Of a DNA stretch of 64,000 bases, positions 10,647-20,425 are shown one piece after another; position 1 is the first letter of the stretch, and each line of letters starts with the position of its first letter. Made by a program: the position numbers and the translations under genes. The stretch is taken from NCBI GenBank assembly GCA_963930655.1, contig OZ005621.1, positions 749,001-813,000 of the forward strand, in the 5' to 3' direction. The notes under the pieces are model-generated. The model ran no database searches. It saw only the letters and a program-made list of their open reading frames with translations, and had not been told where the DNA came from. The stretch is from Myrica gale. Taxonomy: Eukaryota > Streptophyta > Magnoliopsida > Fagales > Myricaceae.

Positions 10647-11542
10647 CTAAGAACTCTCGCTCCGATTTGGCTTTGTGGAGACAAAGACCTGCGACCATTA
10701 AAAGAACAAATTAATCATAGTTAATTGTTGTTGAGTTTCAAATCCCAAGTCTTTCCTTATGATCAGATGCTAATAACAAACACCAAAAAGCAATACCAGA
10801 TCTTCATCAATCTTCGGAACCCAATCGTTTGTTGCAGGATTGCTTCTGATGGCCATTTGTGCCACCCCATTTGCGCCAACATGGCCTTTTTTCAATTCAA
10901 TGCCATATCCAACTTCACCTTTTTCTTCCACCACCCTTATATACCCACTTCCTATCTACTCAAATAATTAAAAAAAAAAACCAAAAAACTTTCAGGTCTC
11001 AAAACCGAAATACCAGATGATTTAGATCTCGTTAGTTAGAAATAACGAAAAGTGAAGACAAAGACGTATACGAACCGTATGATGCTGTCTATCAACGGAT
11101 TGCAATTCGCTGTAGTACTTGGTCTCCACAAACTCGTCCTGCACCTCAGTAACTCCCTCTGCCGAAACTATAACCTGCCGATTGTACAGCTTTCAGAGAG
11201 AGAGAGAGCAACCACAAGCAAGAAAAATCCGAGAAACAACCAAATCAAGGAGGAAAAAGAAAAAGAAAGTTAAATAACGTGGTGCACGCAACGGACATGA
11301 GATTGAGATTCAAGAGCTCGAAACTTTTCAAGCTCGGGAATAGTTTCTTCTGCGGATGATGACTCCACTGGGGTTGGTTTTGGTGAGTCAGAGTCAGACT
11401 CGCTCCTGCTGGGCTTGACGGGTCGCTTGGGGGCCATGGACTCGAACTGATCTCTGACCTCAGTCGCAATTCTCAGTTGTTGATCCGCATCCAAAACCTC
11501 GTCGCTGCGGCTTGGTTTAGTCACCGTCAACCTCCCCACCAT
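10647..11542 (-). CDS. Uncharacterised conserved-looking plant protein, four exons, about 181 aa
   Basis: Four exons join in frame: 11542-11297, 11174-11076, 10955-10797 and 10688-10647. The product starts MVGRLTVTKPSRSDEVLDAD and ends VFVSTKPNRSESS. The N-terminal part has a DQQLRIATEVRDQFESMAPK helix-like block and a Ser/Pro/Glu linker. The middle has EGVTEVQDEFVETKYYSEL and HHTIGSGYIRV. The C-terminal part has AIRSNPATNDWVPKIDEDL. Residue content suggests a small soluble protein; no signal peptide or membrane segment is visible. Exon 2 could instead start at 11189 after a stronger pyrimidine tract, adding five residues. All introns are GT-AG. I recall similar unnamed plant proteins but assign no function. 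Confidence 0.75.
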
Positions 11543-11826
11543 TATGAGTTATGATTTGTTTCGGTCTCAACAGAGATACTGCTCACTCTGCGGCTCTGCC
11601 TCTCTCTGTCTCCCAATATCCGAGTGGGATAGTACAGGCGACGGGATGGCAGGGCAATATATAAAGTTAGGAAATTGAAACTAGGGGCCACGTGAAACCG
11701 CTTTCCGCGAGTTGGTACAAAATTGAAGTAAACGGTGGTCCTCTAGAAGGACGAAGTTGGTGGACTGGAAATTGGAACCGGTGCATTACGACTCGAGTTT
11801 CGGTGGAGTTGCATTTGGAGGCCACT
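11543..11826. promoter_or_regulatory. Upstream region of the four-exon gene
   Basis: Flank upstream of the minus-strand ATG at 11542. It includes a CT-rich leader-like stretch (about 11565-11615) and a 'cacgtg' E/G-box core near 11688-11693. No TATA box is certain. Confidence 0.35.
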
Positions 11827-12030
11827 CGGGGCTGTTTTTTATAAGTAAAATTTTTAGATTTTTAAAATTTTAGGTATTGAAATTGATGAAAAAGAGAAGA
11901 ATGAGATAATTTTTATATTTTTTGTAGTGAAAAGTAGTAATTTAATGAAAATAGAGAGATTATATTGCAATTTTTTTATTATGTTAAAATTTTAGAATGA
12001 GTAAAATTTTAGTGTGCAAATTGAGCCTAA
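11827..12030. mobile_element. AT-rich MITE, copy A
   Basis: AT-rich about 200-bp segment sharing the block gataatttttatattttttg followed by tagtgaaaa with copy B at 20258-20421, and inverted with copies C (22456), D (25.4-26.0 kb) and F (51.6 kb). Ends resemble ggctgtttttt and aaattgagcc. Confidence 0.6.
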
Positions 12031-12812
12031 GCTAACCTGCACCCGGTGTGATTGAACTTGTTGGGCCTAAAAGCTCAAACGTGGCAAATGAAGCCGTGGA
12101 TGGCTCCCTCTTCTCCCAAAACCTAAAAAAGAGGGAAAAAAAAAGGACAGATTAACCGTCATGCGTTATTTAAATATTTCTGGTTTAGTAGTTTATCACT
12201 TTTTAAAAGGCTATATTAATTAGCAAAATTCTTAGATACTAATATAACAACAGCGTACCAACTCAATTTGTAAAGAGCTGTTGAGATCTATTCTAGAACA
12301 TACAATATTCTAAAAATTCCTTAACAGGTTTTCTACATGATAAAAATAAAATACCTTAATCCAATCTGCGGGTTCAAATAGTGGTAGTTTTCCCGAAATA
12401 AATTGTTAAAACTGGAGCGTCATTTTGATACTCTAGCATTTCTCTGATATAAAAACCCTGATTTGCTTGGTTTATCTGGTCCAACTGAATTCTGAGCAGT
12501 ATGGGCTCCCAAAGATCAATATGGGCCACATTAGGCCCAATTTTCTTGGTTGCAATGAAATCTCCATGCAACAAGTGGTGAATACTCTGTAAAAGCTATA
12601 TAGCCCACCCCCTTTGATTCCCATCAATTACTCTCTGCCCCTTCTAAGACGTTTTCCAGCTCTACAACTATTCTAGAACATAAAATATTCTAAAAATAAA
12701 AACAAAATACCTTAACTCAATCTGCGGGATCAATACCTTCTAAAAAGTTTCCCATCCAGTCTCCCACTGAATAAAAGACTACAAAAAGAGTAGCAATTCC
12801 GACCGACTTTCC
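12031..12812. other. Intergenic DNA upstream of the malectin ORF
   Basis: No gene. Two imperfect copies of a segment containing ttctagaacata(c/a)aatattctaaaaa occur at about 12292-12365 and 12672-12730, each followed by an ataccttaa(t/c)(c/t)caatctgcggg motif. This suggests an old local duplication in the receptor promoter region. Confidence 0.45.
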
Positions 12813-13985
12813 ATGGAAAATCTTTGTTTCCTCATAGTTCTTTTCCCTCTGTTTCTTCTCCAATTCCCCTCTGTTCTGCTTGTCTCATCGGCTAACTTTG
12901 CTCCATTCAAGTACTTCATCAATTGTGGGTCGAAGTCCGACCTAAATGTCGTGGATCGCCACTTCGTTGGTGACCTGAATAATGACACCTTCTCTGTTGG
13001 ACCAAGCTCTATTGTCAGTGCCTCCAACTCTGAAACGTCTCTCTATGACAGTGCAAGAATTTTCTCGAACAAAACTTCATATGACTTTTTTATTAGTGAA
13101 TTTGGCATTTTTTACGTTCGTCTCCATTTCTTTCCGTTTAAATCCGGGAGTACTAATCTGGGTGATGCCCTATTCGACGTTTCGACTTCTAAGTTTTCTC
13201 TCTTGTCAAACTTTGGCGTCAAAACGAACGATGCTTTACCTGTGATTAAGGAATACTTGCTCACCGTCAATGAGACCTGGTTCAGCATCCACTTCACTCC
13301 CCGACAAAATTCTTTTGCATTCGTAAGCGCCATTGAAGTCTTTCTTGTCCCAGATCCAGACTTTGTCATGGATGATGAAGCCGGAGTTACTCCCAGTGGC
13401 GGGGGCGATAAATTCTTTGGTTTGCGATCGCAGGCGTTTCATACGATCCACAGGGTCAACATTGGAGGTCCGCAGCATAATGACTCGCTGTGGAGGAATT
13501 GGATAACGGATGATCGTTATTTAGTGGCTGGGGGATTGGCAAAACCCTGTGTTCCTTTCACTGGTACTCTTAACTACGATGTAATAGGAGCAAATATGTA
13601 TACTGCGTCAGATCTTGTCTACTCGACCTGCCGGGAAATGAACTTAGATCAGCACGGGCAGGCATCAGTTACTGGTGAAATAATTTGGCACTTTGATGTG
13701 AGTAAGAATACCAAACATCTGGTGAGGCTGCACTTTTGCGATATTGTTAGCCAAAAGGCTGGTGAACTCAAGTTCAACCTCAACATTTATAGCAAGTTCA
13801 GTCAACTGATCTATCCTTATGAAGCAACTGATAAGTTGGCAGCTCCATTTTACTATGATTTCGTGGTCGATTCAGGTGATTTGGAATCTATTACTATCAG
13901 TATAGGGACTATGCCGGAAAGCACATATCAAAACGCCTATCTGAATGGTATTGAGATTTTCGAGATCACGAAGGCATCGATCTAA
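12813..13985 (+). CDS. Malectin-like ectodomain ORF of the broken CrRLK1L, 390 aa, no membrane anchor
   Basis: The ORF starts MENLCFLIVLFPLFLLQFPS, a good signal peptide. It continues with an FINCGS motif and the two tandem malectin domains of CrRLK1L receptors, including RLHFFPF, NIGGPQHNDSLWRNW and a second RLHFCDI block. It ends NGIEIFEITKASI, close to the usual end of the malectin pair and before where the transmembrane helix should start. N-glycosylation sequons are visible (for example NDT, NKT, NET). Family members bind RALF peptides or cell-wall pectin. If expressed, this would be a soluble apoplastic protein. It may equally be an inert part of a pseudogene. Confidence 0.7.
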   Translation: MENLCFLIVLFPLFLLQFPSVLLVSSANFAPFKYFINCGSKSDLNVVDRHFVGDLNNDTFSVGPSSIVSASNSETSLYDSARIFSNKTSYDFFISEFGIFYVRLHFFPFKSGSTNLGDALFDVSTSKFSLLSNFGVKTNDALPVIKEYLLTVNETWFSIHFTPRQNSFAFVSAIEVFLVPDPDFVMDDEAGVTPSGGGDKFFGLRSQAFHTIHRVNIGGPQHNDSLWRNWITDDRYLVAGGLAKPCVPFTGTLNYDVIGANMYTASDLVYSTCREMNLDQHGQASVTGEIIWHFDVSKNTKHLVRLHFCDIVSQKAGELKFNLNIYSKFSQLIYPYEATDKLAAPFYYDFVVDSGDLESITISIGTMPESTYQNAYLNGIEIFEITKASI

Positions 13986-14472
13986 GAGGTTGAAGAAGAC
14001 GATAGTTGTTCAACTGCTAGTGAGTGTTCCCCAAATAATTGAGGAATATTCCATGATGTTCACATGAATGCTTTGTTGTGCCCCATGTGTGTTGTAGACT
14101 TGCAGTGTCGCTTCTTGGAAAGTACGTACTTAACTAAATCATAATTTATCTATAAATCCAGATGTTACGTACCCCACTAACATAGCTGTAAACTTTTACG
14201 GATTCCTCTTTGCTGTGAAATCACGAGACTTGTTGACAAATATCCCGAATGTCACCGGGGTACGTACCTCAATCATGATCATCGCTTATGCGTAGCTAGA
14301 ATAGAGGAAACGTACTTCTCAGGAAGTTTAACAACTGCTAAGCAAACTATAGTTGGTTAATTCAAATCACTTTACTTGCCTTGCAGAAAAATAAATGCAG
14401 TTCAAGTCATATAGTCTTGCTTTGGCATATCCAATGAATTCGCTAATTATCACTTCTATTTCATATTCCCGA

Positions 14473-14545
14473 GTGAGCCTATTGCAAATCCCTACCTCTT
14501 CATTTCCTGCCAGAAAGAAAATGTTGCAAGGTTATATATCAATAA
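14473..14545. repeat. Dispersed repeat shared with 7887-7950
   Basis: gagtgagcctattgcaaatc and the following bases match the segment downstream of the WPP pseudogene in the same orientation, with scattered mismatches. Confidence 0.6.
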
Positions 14546-14685
14546 TATTTTTTTCCATATAATCTTGTTTTATCTTATTTAATATGAATCATTTTTAATT
14601 TTATCTTATCTGATAATTCAGACACCTAGTCACTATTTCCAAATTGCCAAAGGTACCCTGATTGAGTACTCCCGCATCATGCATA

Positions 14686-14900
14686 CTACGAGCGGCTAGT
14701 CTAATTCTCACGGGTTCCATGCTCTGGACAGGCTCCGAGCAGCGGCTAACTCCCTCGAGTACCCCGCCTCGGATAGGCTCCGAGCGGCTGGTCTAACTCC
14801 CACGGGTTCCTTGCTCTGGACAGGCTCCGAGCAGCGGCTAATTTCCTCGAGTACCCCTACCTCTAACAGGCTTCGAGCGACTGATCTAACTCCTCCAAGT
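14686..14900. repeat. GC-rich tandem repeat at the kinase breakpoint
   Basis: Units containing ctctggacaggctccgagca and gcggctaa(c/t)t(c/t)cctcgagtacc, alternating with gagcg(g/a)ctg(g/a)tctaactc, are repeated about two to three times. The array ends only a few bases before kinase homology resumes at about 14908. Confidence 0.7.
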
Positions 14901-15023
14901 ATATTAAATCCGCCACCGCCATCTTGTTTCATTGATTGGATATTGTGACGAGAGGTCTGAGATGATACTGGTCTATGAGTTCATGGAAAAGGGACTTTAA
15001 AGGATCATCTATATGCTTCAGAT

Positions 15024-15782
15024 ATGCCCCGTTTGTCGTGGAAGCGACGGCTTGAAATTTGCATTGGTGCAGCAAGGGGTCTTCATTACCTCCACAAAGG
15101 TTCAACTGGGGGAATCATACACCGTGATGTCAAGTCCACTAATATCTTGCTTGATAGAAATCATGTTGCTAGAGTTGCTGATTTTGGCCTTTCGAAAACC
15201 GGTCCTGTTGATGAAACGCATGTCAGCACAGTTATTAAAGGCACGTTTGGTTATCTTGATCCTGAGTATATCAGGTCCCAACAGTTAACCGAAAAATCTG
15301 ATGTATATGCATTTGGAGTGGTTCTTCTTGAGGTGCTATGTGCAAGGGCAGCAATCAATGCAATGCTACCCGGAAAGCAGGTGAATTTAGCGGAATGGGC
15401 AATGCTTTGCAAGAAGAATGGATTGTTTGAAGAGATAGTTGATCCTTCACTCAAGGGTCAGGTCGATCCAAACTCCCTAAGAAAGTTTATTGAGACCGCA
15501 GAGAAATGTTTACAAGAATGCGGTACTGATCGAATTACCATGGGTGATGTGCTATGGGATTTGGAATATGCATTACAGCTCCAGCAAACTGCAATGCCAA
15601 GAGAACCACACGAGGATAGCACAGTCAATTTTTCAGCAGGATTCGCTTTGCCCAATGTTCAGCGGCTTCCTTCAATTAGCATGTCGATTGAGAGAGATGA
15701 TATGCCTATTCTCATGGATGATAGCTCCTGTATTAGAGCAAGTGAAGTTTTCTCCCAGATGAAGATTGATGATGCCAGATAA
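15024..15782 (+). pseudogene. Kinase C-lobe fragment of CrRLK1L
   Basis: The open frame keeps [14 protein letters not shown] (catalytic loop), VADFGLSK (metal-binding DFG), [10 protein letters not shown] (activation segment) and a typical CrRLK1L tail ending [13 protein letters not shown]. It lacks everything ahead of the catalytic loop region that is needed to bind ATP. An ATG at 15024 opens 252 codons, but this is internal to the ancestral kinase. I read it as a remnant. Confidence 0.8.
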
Positions 15783-17100
15783 ATGTCATTTGATCTCTGT
15801 GGTCCATGGTAACTCAGCTTTAAGTTTCTTTAGTCTCTACAAACCATGATATATAGGTATGCCTTTCTGAAGTTTATTTGTATTCTGGGCAGTACTTGCA
15901 ATGCTTTCTAATTGTAAAGTTATGTTGTAATAGTACGTTTTAAGTTACAAAAACAAAAGGTGAAAGGAATTTTTGATGGATAACTATTTTCTAGTTTTTT
16001 TATATTTTTCTTTTATATTTTTTGAGAATTCCTATAACCCCAAACCAGTATGATCCCAGTGCACAATTCTTCCTATGAAATATAAGACCCTAAAGACCCC
16101 GCAAATCCAAAAACTCTAAGAAGCAGCCGAAGTTCTATGCCCTGTTCTTAAGCAACACCTCTTGAAACAGCAGAGCAAAATACTTGAAGACGTTTTCATT
16201 TTATTGGCCTATACTTTCATAGGGTTTCCTTTATACTTCTGTATTTTGGAGGTGGATTCTACTTGTATTGTGATTTGTGTGGTTGTGGATTCCTTAACTA
16301 CCCTTCAAACCTTCAACAGTTCTAAAGCTTTCTTAATCACGGACGCACGCCTAAATCTGTCCTAGAGGATGTCTGTGCATGAAAGTTTTGTGCCGACTTC
16401 AACAGTTTCGGTGGTTTTGAAGGTGAATTAAGATGGGTGAAACCGTACAAGAAATAATGGGACGTTGATGATGCTCGTGGTTTAGAAATTTGGTGTTTTG
16501 GACTTTGAGCTCAACCAATGAATCTGTTACCCCCTCGCGAAAGCCTCAAGTCATTGTAAAGGTTTTCTATTACCCTTCGAACTCTAAAGGGATGAGGGAA
16601 TCAGAGACTGAGGCTCCTACTGCAGGAATTTTAAAGTACGGGAAACAGGGCAGGGAGCTTTTCCTTGTACCGGAAAGCTAAAGGCACACATGACTTTTTA
16701 TTTCATAGATCAACACTTCAAAATTCAAATGTGGATATTTTGTTTCCCTTTTGAGCTTAATTTTGCCTTCATTTAGTTGGTGTTTAAACGTCTAGAGCAA
16801 TAAAAATCAAGCATCTAAGTTCGTTAAACATAATAGTATATTTTGCTTTACAAATTAACAATCAATAACATCCATTATCTGACATGTTTGACCATCCCTC
16901 CTAGTCCTAGTAAACTTCACAATGCCCTGCAGGTGAACTATTTGTTTTTTTTTGTTAAGTAAAAAGAGTGGAATAAGATGATCAGTGTAGGCAACTCTCC
17001 TTGAGCGTAACTATAGGAACTCCCAATTGCTGCAAAATATTCGGATTGAGTCATAGTTGGCAGGTGACCTATTTGAAGTATGCGAAAAGGGAGGAAAATG
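15783..17100. other. 3' flank and unassigned intergenic DNA
   Basis: It starts with the likely old 3' UTR of the kinase. Later frames (for example 16162-16365 and 16490-16681) show no domain, and I do not support a gene. Confidence 0.35.
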
Positions 17101-18102
17101 TTAGTGCATTTTTGTATTGGCAAAATTTCGTGTCAAAATATGTTTTGATCGAGTTGTAATTTTGGTCCCCACATGTGTTCAAGAGTTAGAGTTGATGGTC
17201 TGTCCAATGTCTTCATTATGTTCAACCAGCGTTCAACAAGTGCTCAAGCGTCTTTGGAAAAACTCATACACAGTCATCATGTTCAATCAGCGTTTAATAA
17301 GCGCTCAAGCGCCCTTGAAAAAATTTCATACAAAGTCATCACGTTTAATAAGCGCTCGAGCTCTCAGTTAAAATTTCAGACAGAAACATAGCGTTCGACA
17401 AGCATTTGACGAGCGCTCGAGCGACTTTCAACAAATTTCAAAAATTGCTGAATTTTTGAACTTTCTTTGTGAAACCAAGGAAAACCTTACTAGGTTTTGA
17501 GGGAGGCCTCCAAAACCTTATTGAGGCTTCTATTCAACATACATTTGCCTCATTCTTTTAGAGAAAACTCCTAGAAGATTTGTGCTTCAAGATTGATGAG
17601 TTTTTCTATATTCTTCCATCAAATATATTTGTAAACCTTCATGGTATTGAAGGTGTGTTGAAGAACAAGAGTGTTCGGTGAAGAATCCATAAGAAGAATC
17701 TCAAAGGTCTGAGGGGAATGCCGCATGCAGCGGGTCTAAGCAGAGAGGCTTAGATTATTACATCAGGGTTGTCAGAGTCAAGCAATTGAGGTTGCTCGTG
17801 TCTGAATCACTGTTTATAAGGTTTTCTTCTTAGTGGATTATAGGTGGCTGCTAGCCCGAAGTGATTTTTCTTTTGAATTGTATTTCAAAGGTTTTACACT
17901 TCGTCATCAAATCCTTGTGTCGTTGTGTGATTGAAGTTTGATTTAATATTATGTTGCCTATTTGTTGATTGAGTTGATTATTATGCAAATCTAGGCTGAA
18001 CAATTTTAGAACATGTTTTAAAATTGTTATTGAATTTGTAATTAGAAGAAGAACATATATTCATCTACTCTATGTGTTAATAAAGTCTAAATCGGATTTT
18101 TC
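17101..18102 (+). mobile_element. Probable LTR (solo or remnant) of an LTR retrotransposon
   Basis: The segment begins tgttagtgcatttttg and can be read to a terminal 'ca' near 18101. It contains the AGAGGCTTAGATTATTACAT-type stretch and the long leader-like sequence common in plant Ty1/copia LTRs, but no protein domain. Inside, 17220-17430 holds three to four diverged copies of a unit with caa(g/t)(a/c)(g/a)cgctc(a/g)agc. Ends and family are inferred, and no target duplication was confirmed. Confidence 0.45.
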
Positions 18103-18154
18103 AGAAAGGAGAGGGGGAACAAAATGGCTCACAGAAAACTCCATCTCACAAAAA

Positions 18155-18531
18155 TAGGGATGTCCAACCTCCGGTCCGGTTTGGCCGGCCAAACCGGTCA
18201 TTTCGTAGAGTATATATACCGGACCGGACCGGTTATATGACCGGACCGATTATATGACCGGTTTGGGTCGGTTTGGGTCATGCCATTTTGGGCCGGTTTT
18301 GGGTTGGACCATGACATTTTGGGCCGGTTTTGGGGTTGGGCCGTGCTATTTTGGGCCAATTTCCGGTTTGGGCTGGTTTGGAGAGGTATACTTCGGTCCG
18401 GTCCCGGGTTTTCATGAGGGTAACTCAGAACCGGACCGGAATTCACCGGTTTACCGGTCCGGTCCACCCGATTGTAAAAAATCCACCGGTTTCGTGTAAA
18501 ATCGGTCCGGCCGGTTTTTTGGACAGCCTTA
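18155..18531. mobile_element. hAT-type MITE rich in ccggtccggt
   Basis: The 377-bp element starts tagggatgtccaac and ends ggacagcctta, inverted partners. It is flanked by an 8-bp direct repeat, cacaaaaa (18147-18154) and cacaagaa (18532-18539), with one mismatch. The inside has many ggaccgg/ccggtcc motifs. An 8-bp duplication and these ends fit the hAT superfamily. Frames at 18198-18578 and 18254-18499 are by-products. Confidence 0.8.
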
Positions 18532-18792
18532 CACAAGAAGATGAAAAATTTAGTTCTTTGGGCTTTTATTTGAACCAAGACAATGGTGCGGTGAGTGTCA
18601 AAGTTGGGCTTGCTTGCTTGTGGTGTGGGGTTTGCTTATTTCGACACCTGATTGCTGCAGAACATATTCCTTGAGCTCTGTTGGTACAGAAAACACTCTC
18701 AGATGCTTATGTGCGAGGGTACAAATCTGGGAAGATCCTTACCAGCTAAAAATATAAAAACCTTGGACAAATATCTGACGGTAGAGTCGATT
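18532..18792. other. Unassigned intergenic DNA
   Basis: Nothing recognised between the hAT MITE and the retroposition scar. Confidence 0.35.
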
Positions 18793-18840
18793 AACTATTT
18801 GTATTGAATTTCTGATTAAAAAAAAACTATTTGTATTGAA
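18793..18840. mobile_element. Ultra-short retroposition scar (16-bp target duplication)
   Basis: aactatttgtattgaa occurs at 18793-18808 and 18825-18840. The 16-nt insert is tttctgatt plus A-run. Its tgattAAA end equals the 3' terminus of the LINE at 36574-38276. Confidence 0.75.
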
Positions 18841-19353
18841 AGAAGAAATAATATATATGTTAACGAACTTCAATAAACTGGCTTCTGCCTAGCCCACCAG
18901 CCGGAAAAGGAGCAGCTTTTTATAATTGTGGAAGCTCCTCCTTCCACTTTGGAGTGGCAAACTGATGTGGTTTCTTCCAAACCGCGATTTAGTATTCAAT
19001 AGGGTGGACTAAACCTAGACGTCAGAAAGTTCTTGTAGTTTGGGAACCTTTCCATGTAGTGCCAACTTATACAGGTTACTGCAGACATTGGAAAGATACG
19101 AAAACAATGCAAAGCCACATGAATAGTACTGGATTTCCTCATTTTCTTTGGACAAGTTGCTGTCATATATCTGTTTCATCAGAAAGAAAAAAAAAACGAA
19201 CCAGCGTTCTCTATGACGCTCTCTCTTGCTAGAATAAATGGGAAAAAGTTTCACTGTAGTGAACAATGCCTATTCTAAAGTTGCTACAATACCCAATTTA
19301 CAAACTAAAGTATGCCACAGGAGAAGAAGCAAATCAAATCTGAAGAGAGATGG
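18841..19353. other. 3' flank of the PIPL gene
   Basis: No other gene. The last part is the likely 3' UTR of the minus-strand peptide gene. A frame at 19015-19266 has no supporting homology. Confidence 0.4.
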
Positions 19354-19656
19354 CTAATGTCCAGAGCCTTTCCTGCTAGGTCCCGAGGACAACGTGAAGA
19401 CTTGATCCCTCACGACGACTGGACCATCCACGCTGTTGGGTGCGCTGGAAGATGAAGCTTTTCCCTCGAATTCCCGCCCATCAACAACAGCCCCAGGACT
19501 ATTGGGTGTCTTGCTCTGTTTCACCTCTGCTCCAAGGGCTCGACTATCAGCTAGACTCGGCTGTGTTAGCAATAGGATCATCAAGACCAGAGGAACTAAA
19601 AAGAGGTACTTTCTCATTGTTGATGATGTTCTGGGGTTCTTTCCCTTGAAGCCCAT
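19354..19656 (-). CDS. PIP-like (PIPL) secreted signalling-peptide precursor with C-terminal SGPS core
   Basis: A 100-residue ORF. A basic start is followed by a hydrophobic signal peptide (MRKYLFLVPLVLMILLLTQP, about residues 14-33), then a variable hydrophilic pro-region, and ends exactly with SGPSRKGSGH (residues 91-100). That is the conserved SGPSxxGxGH core of the PAMP-induced secreted peptide family; Arabidopsis PIP1 acts through the receptor kinase RLK7. Translation may start at Met1 or Met14; Met14 gives the more usual signal peptide. The gene is single-exon, as is normal for the family. It is divergent from the second SGPS gene at 23932. The core is unusual in having Arg-Lys where Pro is common. 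Confidence 0.85.
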   Translation of the reverse strand: MGFKGKNPRTSSTMRKYLFLVPLVLMILLLTQPSLADSRALGAEVKQSKTPNSPGAVVDGREFEGKASSSSAPNSVDGPVVVRDQVFTLSSGPSRKGSGH

Positions 19657-20253
19657 ATTTGATCACCCTTTCAAATATATTCTCTCAAACCCAAAGGATG
19701 GAGCAGAAAAGATTGTTTTGGAATCTCCAATTTCATAAGCTACCGGCCTTTATGCAAGGGATGGTTTGGGACTTTGGGTGGCCGAGGAGTAAGGACGGTG
19801 AATGACTTTTTGGCATGGGACCCTTTTAAAGTGCGCCTTTGACTTGTCTTTTCCCATTAGTAGTGAGGCGCTGAGATTGCAAATGAATTCCAACTTTTCA
19901 CATTTGTCTAAGAACCATTTCTCCCGTAGTGAGGCGAGATATTGCTCCTGAATTTCACTTTTCCTATTTGTCTTTTTCCCAAACTTCTCCTACTTTACAA
20001 CCTGCATGTATGACAAATTTGGTAAACTCTGGGGATCCAACCGTACTTGGCTTCGTGTATAGTTTCAGTTCAGAAAGTCGGTACCAGATGTGAAACTGGA
20101 TGGTCGAAACTCGGCTTTCTTTCTACACCATGCCTTTTTTTCACATGAATAATATATGACGGAAATTGACTCGGAATTAGAAATATGACTCCTAATGCAT
20201 GTGCGTTTTGTGTCCAAATTCAACAATTATTTTTATACGAATATCAATATAAC
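19657..20253. promoter_or_regulatory. Upstream region of the PIPL gene
   Basis: Flank upstream of the minus-strand ATG at 19656. An aatatattt (plus strand, about 19671-19682) could serve as a weak TATA element but is close to the ATG. No coding sequence seen. Confidence 0.3.
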
Positions 20254-20257
20254 TTAA

Positions 20258-20421
20258 GGCTGTGTTTGAGAAGTAAAATTTTAGTTATTGGGGTTGATGA
20301 AAAAGTGAAGAGATAGATATTTTTTTATATTTTTTGTAGTGAAAAATAATGATTTGACGGGGAGAGAAAGATTATATTGTAATTTTTTATTTTGTTAAAA
20401 ATTTAAGTGTCAAACGGACCC
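20258..20421. mobile_element. Tourist-like MITE, copy B
   Basis: It starts ggctgtgtttgagaag and ends caaacggaccc, inverted partners, and is flanked by ttaa on both sides (20254-20257 and 20422-20425). A TTA/TAA-type target and these ends fit the PIF/Harbinger (Tourist) group. Confidence 0.7.
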
Positions 20422-20425
20422 TTAA

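Larger units (their letters stand above)
12813..15782 (+). pseudogene. Broken CrRLK1L (FERONIA/HERKULES-type) receptor kinase locus
   Basis: Two non-contiguous parts of one Catharanthus roseus RLK1-like receptor lie in the same direction. The ectodomain is an uninterrupted ORF at 12813-13985. Kinase homology resumes only at about 14908 ([11 protein letters not shown]) and runs to 15782. Nearly 1 kb between them is unrelated repeat DNA. Missing are the transmembrane segment, juxtamembrane region and kinase N-lobe (Gly-loop, VAIK Lys, C-helix Glu). A one-base loss near 14990 puts a stop after the VYEFMEKG segment. CrRLK1L genes normally lack introns, so this is not an intron. The locus cannot encode a functional receptor kinase. 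Confidence 0.85.

Noticed and set aside
13986..14907. Gap between ectodomain and kinase read as an intron of a functional CrRLK1L
   Set aside because: The gap replaces the transmembrane segment and kinase N-lobe, which appear in no frame nearby. The family lacks introns, and the kinase has a frameshift.
18198..18578. Open frames rich in Gly/Pro with GP and GPV repeats
   Set aside because: They result from repeated ccggtccggt motifs in the hAT MITE at 18155-18531.
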